From Fidelibacterota bacterium (GTDB lineage: Bacteria; Pseudomonadota; Alphaproteobacteria; Rhodospirillales; Rhodospirillaceae): a stretch of DNA of 40,877 nucleotides. The stretch covers positions 1-40,877 of the forward strand of contig CANJPQ010000037.1 of the NCBI GenBank assembly GCA_947476275.1, in the 5' to 3' direction. Below are positions 25,830 to 33,792 of the stretch, in pieces. Every line of letters starts with the position of its first letter. The first letter of the stretch is position 1. Position numbers and translations under genes: made by a program. The notes under the pieces were generated by a model. It ran no database searches, was not told where the DNA came from, and was given only the letters and a program-made list of their open reading frames with translations.

Positions 25830-27924
25830 AGAAGCATCATACTGCCGCATCTGTCTCGGCTATTGCGGCGTAACAGTCACCATCGACGATGCAGATCGTG
25901 TCGTAAGCGTGCGCGGTGACCACGGCAATCCGCTTACGCAAGGCTATGCCTGTATCAAAGGCCTGGAATCGCCGGACTTCCAAAATCACCCGGGGCGTCT
26001 GCTGCATCCTTTGAAGCGCGTTGGCGACAAGCACGTGCGCATCGATTTGGAGCAAGCGTTGGACGAGATCGCGGCCCAACTGAGTGGGATCAGCACGGAG
26101 AGCGGACCTGAGGCACTGTCGGTCTATCGCGGCACGGGTGCGATGGCGGCCGCGGAAATTGGCCCATTGATGATGGGATTTTCTAAGGCGCTCGGCGCAC
26201 AGTTCTTCTCGTCTATGACCATCGATCAATCCGCAAAATGGGTAACAGCGGAACGGCTCGGCATGTGGGCCGCCGGCAAAGACCCGTTCGAGAATGCGGA
26301 TGTATGGATTTTCGCGGGCAGCAATCCATTGGTGTCACTCTGGAGCTGGTCAACCCCAGTACAGAACCCCGTACGGCGAATCAAGGAAGCTAAGGCGCGG
26401 GGCATGAGGATCATCGTGATCGACCCGCGTGCCTGCGAAATTGCCAAGTTCGCCGATATTCATCTGCAGATAAATCCCGGTGAGGATGCCGCCGTTGCAG
26501 CAGGCCTGCTGCATGTCATTCTCGCCAATGGATGGGGAGACGAATCCTTTTGTCGCGACAATGTTATCGGACTGGAGGCCTTACGCGCGGCGGTGGCACC
26601 GTTTACGCCATCCTGGGTCGCGGCACGTGCCGGCATCTCCACCGGCGATCTCATCGCAGCCGCGGAGATGTTCGCACGTAATGCCAGCAGCGGCAGTATC
26701 AACACGGGCACCGGGCCAAACATGGCGTCGTTCCCTAATCTGGCCGAGCATCTGTATGAATGCATCGGCGTAGTTTGTGGGCGGTTCCCGCGCGAGGGTG
26801 ACCCGGTCACCAATCCAGGCGTAATCCGCGCACGACGACCACGCCGCGCCGAGGTGATAGGTCCGTCGCGCGCTTTTGAGAAAAAGCCAAGATCTCGCGT
26901 GCGCGGCGCCGTGCGGCTTATGGGCGAGGCAGCGACGCCGACCTTGCCGGAGGAAATTCTCACACCCGGGCCAGGCCGCGTGCGTGCCCTGATCGTCTGC
27001 GGCGGCAATCCTGTAGCGGCCCTGCCGGATCCAGCGACAGCTGTAAAAAGCTTCCGAGCCCTTGATCTACTAGTGGCGCTGGAGCCGATGATGACAGCGA
27101 CAGCGAAGTTGGCGCACTACATCCTGCCGCCGCCGGTCATGTTCGAGCGCCCCGATATCACGTGGACACTCGAGTGGGTCAACCTGTCGCAACCCTACGC
27201 TCAATACACGCCAGCGCTCGTGCCGCCACCGCCGGGCGCGGAACTCTGTAGCGAAGGCTATGCGTTCTGGTCTTTGGTTAAGCGCATGAACAAAACGTTG
27301 CGGTTCAACGGGCGCCCGCTGGATATGACCGTACCGCCGCTGGAGGAGGATTTGATCGCGGCGCTGACCGACGGCGACGTGCCCTTGACCGAGATCAAGG
27401 CGGCGCGGCACGGCAAGATTTTCGAGGTTGCGCCACAGATCGTCGAAGGGCCCGGTCCTAGCGCGGGTCGATTTGATGTGATGCCCGAGGATGTTGCCGC
27501 GGAACTGAGCGAATATGCCGGCGCGTCGAGCATGTCGGGCGAATTCGATCTTCAGCTCATCGCGCGGCGCATGCGCGAGGTTTCCAACAGCACCTTGCAC
27601 GATCTACCGGCCGTCCGCGCACGCGTGCCTTTCAACCCACTCCATGTCCATCCAGAAGATCTGAGCTCACGCGGGCTAAAGGATGGCGACTGGATCAGCG
27701 TCGTTTCCCATCACGGCAAAATTACCGCCGTTGTTGCCGCGGACGCGAGCCTCAAACGCGGCGTCGTGAGCATGGCACACAACTGGGGGAGTATGCCTGA
27801 CGAGCCCGACGACTACGGACGCCATGGCGCTTCCACGGCTGCACTTTTGAGTCTGACGGAGGACACCGAACCGCTTCAGGCGATGCCGCGCATGTCGGGC
27901 GTCCCGGTACGCATCGAGCATTAG
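25822..27924 (+). CDS. Molybdopterin (bis-MGD) oxidoreductase, DMSO-reductase superfamily
   Basis: 700 residues from the ATG at 25822, inside the end of the ligase gene. An N-terminal [4Fe-4S] motif is present (C8, C11, C15 and C44). The Mo/W-binding domains follow: WIFAGSNPLVS, GMRIIVIDPRACEIAKFADIHLQINPGEDAA, and the C-terminal cap with FNPLHVHPEDLSSRGLKDGDWISV. No Tat signal is present, so it is cytoplasmic, unlike many relatives. Where Cys, SeCys or Ser ligates Mo in formate dehydrogenases and relatives, I see SSMTIDQSAKW, so D135 or a nearby Ser may be the ligand. No small Fe-S or membrane partner gene adjoins. It could be a hydroxylase, reductase or acetylene-hydratase-like non-redox enzyme acting on the CoA ester or its product. 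Confidence 0.88.
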   Translation: MREEASYCRICLGYCGVTVTIDDADRVVSVRGDHGNPLTQGYACIKGLESPDFQNHPGRLLHPLKRVGDKHVRIDLEQALDEIAAQLSGISTESGPEALSVYRGTGAMAAAEIGPLMMGFSKALGAQFFSSMTIDQSAKWVTAERLGMWAAGKDPFENADVWIFAGSNPLVSLWSWSTPVQNPVRRIKEAKARGMRIIVIDPRACEIAKFADIHLQINPGEDAAVAAGLLHVILANGWGDESFCRDNVIGLEALRAAVAPFTPSWVAARAGISTGDLIAAAEMFARNASSGSINTGTGPNMASFPNLAEHLYECIGVVCGRFPREGDPVTNPGVIRARRPRRAEVIGPSRAFEKKPRSRVRGAVRLMGEAATPTLPEEILTPGPGRVRALIVCGGNPVAALPDPATAVKSFRALDLLVALEPMMTATAKLAHYILPPPVMFERPDITWTLEWVNLSQPYAQYTPALVPPPPGAELCSEGYAFWSLVKRMNKTLRFNGRPLDMTVPPLEEDLIAALTDGDVPLTEIKAARHGKIFEVAPQIVEGPGPSAGRFDVMPEDVAAELSEYAGASSMSGEFDLQLIARRMREVSNSTLHDLPAVRARVPFNPLHVHPEDLSSRGLKDGDWISVVSHHGKITAVVAADASLKRGVVSMAHNWGSMPDEPDDYGRHGASTAALLSLTEDTEPLQAMPRMSGVPVRIEH

Positions 27925-27973
27925 CGGACCAGACTGTGCATCTGGGCTGAGCGCTCTAGCAGGCAAATCCTAG

Positions 27974-27996
27974 ATAAAAATCTCCGTTCCCGGAGA
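27974..27996 (-). terminator. Minus-strand intrinsic terminator
   Basis: On the minus strand TCTCCG and CGGAGA form a 6-bp stem around a GGAA tetraloop, followed by TTTTTATC. It lies about 190 nt downstream of tRNA-Ser on the same strand and can end that transcript, or a separate small RNA passing through repeat B. It faces the end of the molybdopterin gene. Confidence 0.6.
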
Positions 27997-28008
27997 CCGC
28001 CCGATCCG

Positions 28009-28072
28009 CCTGCCTAGAGCGCAGTCCTGGAGACTTGGGAAGTAACCGAAAAGTCTCTCAAACGGGCGGGTC
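28009..28072. repeat. 64-nt structured repeat, copy B
   Basis: Same length and orientation as 21388-21451, with conserved CCTGCCTAGAG, GAGACTT, AAAGTCTCT, AACGG and CGGGTC. CTGC and GCAG pair around CTAGAGC or its complement, and GAGACTT pairs with AAGTCTC. An outer arm at 27995-28003 (GACCGCCCG) pairs with 28063-28072 (CGGGCGGGTC) with one bulge; copy A lacks this outer arm. Confidence 0.65.
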
Positions 28073-28089
28073 AAAATTGACCCCGTTTG
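28059..28089. repeat. Imperfect inverted repeat overlapping copy B
   Basis: CAAACG (28059-28064) pairs with CGTTTG (28084-28089), and GGGTCAA (28068-28074) pairs with TTGACCC (28077-28083) around AA. It competes with the outer arm of copy B, so it may be an alternative fold or a mobile-element end. Confidence 0.45.
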
Positions 28090-28133
28090 GGTGCTCCGGA
28101 TCCCCACGTGGAGACCGAAAATCGCTTGTTCCG

Positions 28134-28147
28134 GCCGACATGTCGGC
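28134..28147. promoter_or_regulatory. Perfect 14-bp palindrome upstream of the tRNA 3' end
   Basis: GCCGACATGTCGGC is fully self-complementary. It lies 37 nt from the 3' end of tRNA-Ser. It could be a regulator site or an integration core; nothing adjacent decides. Confidence 0.3.
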
Positions 28148-28183
28148 GTATTCTAATGCGCTGATATTAAACAATAAAATAAG

Positions 28184-28273
<90 letters not shown>

Positions 28274-28348
28274 GCGGTCGGCCTATGAAAGGCGGCGGAA
28301 CCTACCCAAAGGGCGGCCCCTGCGCAACCAACCTTCGCCGTGGGGGCT

Positions 28349-29473
28349 TTAGGCCGCCGCCGCGGAGGCCTTGGGTGACGTACGCTCAGCCTCAACAGGG
28401 CGGACCTGGGCGGAAGACTGGGAAGAAGGCTGGCCCGGAAGCGGGCATTTTCCATGGCGCGAGGCACAGATGCGGGCGACGCCGGCCGAGCACACGCTCA
28501 TCCCCCGGTCGAGGACCGCCCCCGCCAGCCGCACGAGGCTGCTTATATATTGTGGATGGGTGCGCACCGCCGGCACGCGCACGAATCCGGGCACGCCCAC
28601 CTCGGCGGCAAGATCGCGCACGTCCCGGTCGAGTTCTACCAGGGTTTCGACGTGTTCCGAGACGAAGGAGATCGGCGCGACGATCACCGGGACATTGTCG
28701 ACGCCGGCGCGGCGAATCTCGGAGACGAGACTTGGCCCGATCCACTTCACCGGCCCGAGGCGGCTTTGGTAGCTCAGCGTCCAATCGAGCCCGGCGATGC
28801 CGGTGCGTTGTGCGATGAGCGCAGCGGTCTCTTGCATCTGAGACTGATAGGGGTCGCCGGCCGCGATCGTCTTCTCGGGCAAGCTGTGGGCGCAGAAGAT
28901 CACGCGGGGCCGCGGACCGATGGTGTTGCGGTGAGCGCTGGCCACCATTTCCGCCACGGCGCCAATAAAGCCTTCGTCGTGCGGATAGCAGCACAGATGG
29001 TGGATCGGTGCGGTGAGGCCTTGACGCGCAGCTTCGCCGCGAAAGGCCGCCACGGAGGTGCCGGTGGTGGTCGTGGAGAATTGCGGATAGAGCGGCAGCA
29101 ACACCACACGATCGGGTGCGAAGTCTTTCACTTGCGCAACGGCTTCGCCCGGAAACGGATGCCAATAGCGCATGAACACGAACACGCGCACGTCGTCCGC
29201 GAGATCTGTGGCGGCCGCCTGGAGGGCCGCAGCTTGCGCGTTGGTTTCTTCCAGTAGGACGGATTTACCGCCGATGGAATCGTAAATCCGGCGGGTTTTG
29301 GGCGCGCGAAAAGTTGACAGGAGCCGCGCCGCGACCCAGCGCAGGGGCGCCGGCATCAACAGGATGTTCGGATCGCTGAAGAGATTGAACAGGAACGGCC
29401 GCACCGCCGCCGGACCGTCCGGTCCGCCGAGGTTGAAGATGACGATAGCCAATCGTTTCGGACGCGCTTTCAT
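28349..29473 (-). CDS. hemH: Ferrochelatase
   Basis: 374 residues from the ATG at 29473, where the family begins (AIVIFNLGGPDGP). The longer frame to 29548 adds an unlike N-terminus. Landmarks include FNLFSDPNILLMP, VVLLPLYPQFSTTTTGTS, the catalytic His196 in VIFCAHSLPEK, and the acidic site in SFVSEHVETLVELD. It inserts Fe2+ into protoporphyrin IX, the last step of heme synthesis, at the inner membrane. The C-terminal extension carries C328, C336 and C343 (in MSVCSAG, RICASRHGKCP). Such a tail holds a [2Fe-2S] cluster in some bacterial and animal enzymes. It is divergent from the kinase-hemCE operon across 268 nt. Confidence 0.95.
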   Translation of the reverse strand: MKARPKRLAIVIFNLGGPDGPAAVRPFLFNLFSDPNILLMPAPLRWVAARLLSTFRAPKTRRIYDSIGGKSVLLEETNAQAAALQAAATDLADDVRVFVFMRYWHPFPGEAVAQVKDFAPDRVVLLPLYPQFSTTTTGTSVAAFRGEAARQGLTAPIHHLCCYPHDEGFIGAVAEMVASAHRNTIGPRPRVIFCAHSLPEKTIAAGDPYQSQMQETAALIAQRTGIAGLDWTLSYQSRLGPVKWIGPSLVSEIRRAGVDNVPVIVAPISFVSEHVETLVELDRDVRDLAAEVGVPGFVRVPAVRTHPQYISSLVRLAGAVLDRGMSVCSAGVARICASRHGKCPLPGQPSSQSSAQVRPVEAERTSPKASAAAA

Positions 29474-29741
29474 GTTGGCCGGAACATAAGCCACACCCCC
29501 TTCGCTTGCCCGTGCAAAATTTATCGCGGTGTGACATAGCCATGACACAAGCCGCGCGGCGCGGATGTTAGGTCCGAAGCCAACTCTGCCCGGCGGAACG
29601 GTGCGTAGGCCCCCAGCGCTCGAAGGTGCAGATGTTGCGCCCTTTCGCGGACACTGGCCGCATGGGAAGACTGGGGCGCCGCGATCTTAAACCGGTGCGT
29701 GCGCCTTCGCCCGCCCCGGCCCTGCACAGGACGACTGCGCC

Positions 29742-30839
29742 ATGACCGCCGCCTTCCCTGCCGATTCCAGCCGTGTCATCCGCGTGACCCTGATCGGCCT
29801 TCTGGCTTTCTCCGTCCTCCAGGTTTGCTGGTGGCTGGTGGACCAGACGCATTTTGCCGAAGGCACCACCCACCAGGTGCGCGCGCTCTATACCGCAGAC
29901 CTTACCGCCGCGCGGCGCATGGAAGCCCTGGGCGTCGCGCCGGATCAGATCGCCGCGACATTTCCGCATATCGCCCGCGAGGCCAACGGCGGGCTGGTGA
30001 TCACGCCGAGCGCTTCGGAAGACCTGGAAGCCAGCCGCCGCAGCCATATCAAGCGCTATACCTGGGAAAGCGGCTTCTTCCTGGTTGTGCTGGCCGCCTG
30101 CATCGGCGTCTTGTGGCGCGGCCTGCGCGAGGAGCGCGAAGTCCGTCGTCAACAGGATAACTTCCTGGCGCTTGTGTCCCACCAATTCAAAACACCGCTG
30201 GCGAGCTTACGCCTGTCGGCGGAAACGTTCGTGAAACGCCAACCGCCGCCGGACTACGCCCGCGAACTGTCGCAACGCATGATTGACGACGTGGTGCGCC
30301 TCGAGAGCATGGTCACCAAGATCCTCGACAGCGCGCGGCTGGAGCGGGGCCGCGTCGAATTCCGCAAGCAGCGCGTGGACCTGGCAAGTGCCGCAGGCCA
30401 AATCGTCACGCGCCTAGCGGAACACTCGCATCAACACGGCGTCGTCATCGAAAGCACCATTCCACCGGGGATGACCATCGCCGCGGACCCAATCGCGGTA
30501 GACACCGTATTGCGGAATCTACTGGAGAACGCGTTGGCCGCCACGAGCGGAGAAGGTGGACGCATCACCGTCTCGGCGCGCAACGACGATGACGAGATCG
30601 AAGTGATCGTCGACGACACCGGCGTCGGCTTCGATCCGCACGATGCCCGCCGCCTGTTCGACAAGTTCCACCGGCTCGACACAGGCGACCGGCAGAGCAA
30701 CGGCGGCACGGGGCTGGGTCTCTTCATCGTCGACCGCATCATGCATTTCGAGAACGGCCGTGCGACCGCGTTCAGCGCCGGCCCCGGCAAAGGTGCAACC
30801 TTTTCGGTGATCTGGCCGGCGGCGCAGACAACGCCATGA
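29742..30839 (+). CDS. Membrane sensor histidine kinase
   Basis: 365 residues. Transmembrane segments are near residues 13-33 and 108-126, leaving a periplasmic sensor of about 75 residues (THFAEGTTHQVRALYTADLT onward) with no recognised fold. The HisKA domain has H147 in LVSHQFKTPLASLRL. The ATP-binding part has N-box LRNLLENALAA, VDDTGVGFDP, FDKFHRLDTG and GGTGLGLFIVDRIM. It autophosphorylates H147 and passes the phosphate to the regulator encoded next, with which it overlaps by 4 nt. Its place at the head of an operon ending in hemC and hemE suggests it senses a signal tied to heme or iron need; that link is inference. Confidence 0.9.
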   Translation: MTAAFPADSSRVIRVTLIGLLAFSVLQVCWWLVDQTHFAEGTTHQVRALYTADLTAARRMEALGVAPDQIAATFPHIAREANGGLVITPSASEDLEASRRSHIKRYTWESGFFLVVLAACIGVLWRGLREEREVRRQQDNFLALVSHQFKTPLASLRLSAETFVKRQPPPDYARELSQRMIDDVVRLESMVTKILDSARLERGRVEFRKQRVDLASAAGQIVTRLAEHSHQHGVVIESTIPPGMTIAADPIAVDTVLRNLLENALAATSGEGGRITVSARNDDDEIEVIVDDTGVGFDPHDARRLFDKFHRLDTGDRQSNGGTGLGLFIVDRIMHFENGRATAFSAGPGKGATFSVIWPAAQTTP

Positions 30840-31555
30840 CGCCACGGACCCATCGCATCCTTGTGGTTGAAGACGACTTGTCGCTGGCCCGCGGTATGGC
30901 GGAGAACCTGCGGGCGGAAGGCTATAGCGCAGAGACGGTCCACGACGGCGAGAACGGATTGGCACGCGCGCGCGCGGCGGAACACGATCTTCTGGTGCTG
31001 GATGTGATGCTGCCGCGCTTGAGCGGGCTGGAGCTGTGTACCAGCTTGCGCCAGCACGGCATCAACACGCCGGTGCTGTTCCTCACCGCCCGCGGCGATC
31101 CCCATGACCGGGTGCGCGGGCTGGAGGCCGGCGGCGACGACTATCTCACCAAGCCGTTCAATCTCGACGAGTTCCTGCTGCGCGTCCGCGCGATCCTGCG
31201 GCGGTGGGAGTGGTACCGCGGCGCGGTGGCCAGCACCGGCAGCCTGCGCTTCGGCGGCAACGAGGTGGACTTCCGCAGTTTTCGTGCGAAGTCCTGGGAC
31301 GGCCGCAGCCACGAGCTGACCGAGAAGGAAGCGACGATCCTGAAGGTCCTCGCCGAGCGCCCGGGCGAAGTCATCGGACGGGACGACCTGCTGGAGCGCG
31401 TGTGGGGAGAGGAGGTCTATCCCTCCACCCGTACCGTCGACAATTTCATCCTTCGTCTGCGAAAATTATTCGAGCGGGAGCCCCAGACGCCGCGACACTT
31501 CACGACCGTGCGCGGCGTAGGTTATCGCTTCGATCCGGAAAGCAACGCATCATGA
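30836..31555 (+). CDS. OmpR-family response regulator
   Basis: 239 residues. The receiver has VVEDDLSLA, phospho-acceptor D56 in LLVLDVMLPRLSG, LFLTARGD and YLTKPFN. The winged-helix output domain has HELTEKEATILKVLAERPGE, then VIGRDDLLERVWGEEVYPS, TRTVDNFILRLRKLFE and VRGVGYRFDP, as in OmpR/PhoB proteins. It is the cognate partner of the upstream kinase (ATGA overlap) and overlaps hemC by 4 nt. Likely targets are its own promoter and perhaps hemH across the divergent gap. No direct-repeat binding site was obvious to me. Confidence 0.92.
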   Translation: MTPRTHRILVVEDDLSLARGMAENLRAEGYSAETVHDGENGLARARAAEHDLLVLDVMLPRLSGLELCTSLRQHGINTPVLFLTARGDPHDRVRGLEAGGDDYLTKPFNLDEFLLRVRAILRRWEWYRGAVASTGSLRFGGNEVDFRSFRAKSWDGRSHELTEKEATILKVLAERPGEVIGRDDLLERVWGEEVYPSTRTVDNFILRLRKLFEREPQTPRHFTTVRGVGYRFDPESNAS

Positions 31556-32481
31556 GTACACTTCGTCTTGGCACACGCGGGTCGGCGTTGGCGCTATGGC
31601 AAGCGCACCATGTGGCGGCACTGCTGGCCGAATTGCCCGCCGCACCGAAGGTGGAAATCATCGAGATCAAGACCGCCGGCGATGTCGCGCTGGACACACC
31701 GTTGTGGAAAACAGCCGGCAAAGGCTTCTTCACCGCCGAGTTGGATCGCGCTTTGAGCGAAGGCGAGATAGACCTCGCGGTGCATAGCTTGAAAGATTTA
31801 CCCACGAAGATGGTCGCAGGCTTGCAGCTTGCCGCGGTGCCGGAGCGCGAGGATAGCCACGATGCGCTTGTCTGCGGTGCCGGCATCGACGCCGACAAAC
31901 TGCCGCCCGGCGCGACCATAGGCACAAGCAGCCTGCGGCGACGCGCGTTCATCGCACGTTGGCGGAAGGACATTGCCCATCGCGAACTGCGCGGCAATGT
32001 GCCGACGCGGGTCGGCAAGGTGGATGCCGGTAGCTATGACGCGATCGTTCTTGCGGTCGCGGGATTGAAACGCCTGGGGTTGGCCGCGCGCATCTCGAAG
32101 GTGTTGCCGTTCGACACCTTTCCGCCGGCGGTCGCGCAAGGCGCGCTCGGCTTGATGACGCGCGCCGACGATGCCACAACGTCGTCCATCGTCCGCAAGC
32201 TCGACGACGCGCCGTCGCGCATCGCCGTCACTGCGGAGCGTGTTCTGTTGCAGCATCTCGAAGGCGGGTGTCAGATCCCTTTGGGGGCAATCGCATATCT
32301 TGACGGCGATGCGCTGATGCTCGCCGCTCAAGTCTGCGCCCTCGACGGCAGCAACAGCATTTCCGTCGAGAAGCGCGGCGCGGCGGCGAACCCCGAGGGC
32401 CTTGGGATCGCACTCGCCGAGGAGCTGATTTCGCGCGGCGCCCATGAAATTCTCAAGGCTGGAGCCGTGCAGGCATCATGA
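31552..32481 (+). CDS. hemC: Hydroxymethylbilane synthase (porphobilinogen deaminase)
   Basis: 309 residues, usual for the family, from the ATG at 31552 in an ATGA overlap; a longer frame from 31204 reads out of frame through the regulator and is not real. Motifs: LRLGTRGSALALWQA, EIKTAGD, GKGFFTAELD, AVHSLKDLPT, SSLRRRAF, RELRGNVPTRVGK, AVAGLKRLGL, and C240 in LEGGCQIPLGA, the attachment point of the dipyrromethane cofactor. It joins four porphobilinogens into hydroxymethylbilane in the cytoplasm. hemD, the next step, is not in this operon. Confidence 0.97.
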   Translation: MSTLRLGTRGSALALWQAHHVAALLAELPAAPKVEIIEIKTAGDVALDTPLWKTAGKGFFTAELDRALSEGEIDLAVHSLKDLPTKMVAGLQLAAVPEREDSHDALVCGAGIDADKLPPGATIGTSSLRRRAFIARWRKDIAHRELRGNVPTRVGKVDAGSYDAIVLAVAGLKRLGLAARISKVLPFDTFPPAVAQGALGLMTRADDATTSSIVRKLDDAPSRIAVTAERVLLQHLEGGCQIPLGAIAYLDGDALMLAAQVCALDGSNSISVEKRGAAANPEGLGIALAEELISRGAHEILKAGAVQAS

Positions 32482-33509
32482 CCGTCCTCACCCCACCTCT
32501 CCTCGCCGCGATGCGCGGGCAGCCCACGCCCCACACGCCGGTCTGGATCATGCGTCAGGCCGGACGGTACCTGCCCGAGTATCGTGCCATACGCGCGAAG
32601 ACAGATTTTCTGACGCTGACCCGCACGCCGGAACTCGCTGCAGAAGTGACGCTACAGCCAATCCGGCGGTTCGCACTGGATGGCGCGATTCTGTTCAGCG
32701 ACATCATGACGCCGGTCGAGGGCATGGGTGTGGGCGTCGACTTCGCGCCCGGCCCCGTGATCGCGCAGCCGATCCGCACCGCCGCGGATCTGGCGCGCTT
32801 GCATACGCTCGATCCCCAGCGCGACGTGCCGTATGTGCTGGAGTCCATTCGTATCGTGCGGCGCGAATTGCCCGCGCATGTTGGATTGATCGGCTTTGCC
32901 GGCGCTCCCTTCACGCTGTTCTGCTATCTCGTCTCCGGCAAGCCGTCGAAGGAGTTCGGCACCGCGCGCGCGTTCTTGCAGCGCGAGCCCGAACTCAGTG
33001 CGCAAATCCTCGATCGCCTGGCGGAGTCCATGACGCTGTATCTGCGCGCGCAGATCGACGCCGGCGCACAGGCCGTGATGTTGTTCGACAGTTGGGGTGG
33101 ATTGCTCGGCCGCGACGACTACGCCCGCGTCGCCCTGCCGCCGGTGCGGCGCATCCTGAGCGCTCTCAAAGATACCGGCGTTCCGCTGATCTATTTCTGC
33201 AACAATAGCTGGACACTGCTCGACTTCATCGCCGACCTGCCGGCCGATGTCGTCGGACTCGATTGGCGCGGCACTCTTTCCACCGCCCGCAAACACCTGC
33301 GGCCCGACCAGGCGGTCCAAGGCAACCTCGATCCGGCCGTGCTGTTCGCCGCACCGGATGTGCTGGCCGCCCGGGTCAATGCCCTCCTGGACGATGCGGG
33401 CCCCGGCCGGCACGTGTTCAATCTCGGTCATGGCATCTGGCCGGAAACCGACCCAGACGCCGTAGCCCGGCTGGTCGATCTGGTCCACGCCCACCGCCCA
33501 GCCCGCTGA
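32478..33509 (+). CDS. hemE: Uroporphyrinogen decarboxylase
   Basis: 343 residues in a 4-nt overlap with hemC. Signature regions are all present: WIMRQAGRYLPEYR, LFSDIMTPVEGMGV with the conserved Asp, GFAGAPFTLFCYLVSG, LFDSWGGLLG, VVGLDWRGTL, VQGNLDPAVL and HVFNLGHGIWPETDP. It removes four carboxyls from uroporphyrinogen III to give coproporphyrinogen III. In many alphaproteobacteria hemE sits near hemH, as it does here, but coupling to hemC and to a two-component system is less usual. A strong hairpin follows the stop by 7 nt. Confidence 0.97.
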   Translation: MTVLTPPLLAAMRGQPTPHTPVWIMRQAGRYLPEYRAIRAKTDFLTLTRTPELAAEVTLQPIRRFALDGAILFSDIMTPVEGMGVGVDFAPGPVIAQPIRTAADLARLHTLDPQRDVPYVLESIRIVRRELPAHVGLIGFAGAPFTLFCYLVSGKPSKEFGTARAFLQREPELSAQILDRLAESMTLYLRAQIDAGAQAVMLFDSWGGLLGRDDYARVALPPVRRILSALKDTGVPLIYFCNNSWTLLDFIADLPADVVGLDWRGTLSTARKHLRPDQAVQGNLDPAVLFAAPDVLAARVNALLDDAGPGRHVFNLGHGIWPETDPDAVARLVDLVHAHRPAR

Positions 33510-33516
33510 CCGGCAG

Positions 33517-33555
33517 CGACTCCCCCGCCCCAAGCGTATGTGCGGCGGGGAGTCG
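33517..33555 (+). terminator. Strong hairpin after hemE
   Basis: CGACTCCCCCGCC (33517-33529) pairs with GGCGGGGAGTCG (33544-33555) with one bulge and a 14-nt loop. It starts 8 nt after the hemE stop. The run after it is only TGGCTC then AATTTTG, so it may end transcription weakly or protect the 3' end. Confidence 0.55.
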
Positions 33556-33604
33556 TGGCTCAAATCCTTAATTTTGCCGCGTCCGCGGGCGCCACTCGGG
33601 CGAC

Positions 33605-33632
33605 TTCAACCCTCCGTGACGTCACCTATACT
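33605..33632 (+). promoter_or_regulatory. Candidate promoter of the octapeptide-repeat gene
   Basis: TTCAAC (33605-33610) and TATACT (33627-33632) are 16 nt apart, a weak -35 and a good -10. Between them lies the perfect palindrome GTGACGTCAC (33616-33625), which could be an operator. About 190 nt of leader would follow, in which I found no gene. Confidence 0.35.
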
Positions 33633-33792
33633 ATTGATTTAAAGGTATTTTTTACACCTTCGCATACGTTGTCAGCCGATTTGGACTGGTTTACAACTTT
33701 TAAGAGGTTTGGTGGGCACTGTGGTCGTCCACTCCGTCTCCAGAATGGGGAACGCGGCATGACCGGCTATGCCTGCTTCGGCGGGCCACCTG

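Larger units (their letters stand above)
27925..28183. other. Structured intergenic region between the operon and tRNA-Ser
   Basis: No coding frame. In order it holds a minus-strand terminator (27974-27996), repeat copy B (28009-28072), a long inverted repeat (28059-28089) and a perfect palindrome (28134-28147). The density of dyads is far above that of other gaps in the window. Confidence 0.55.
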
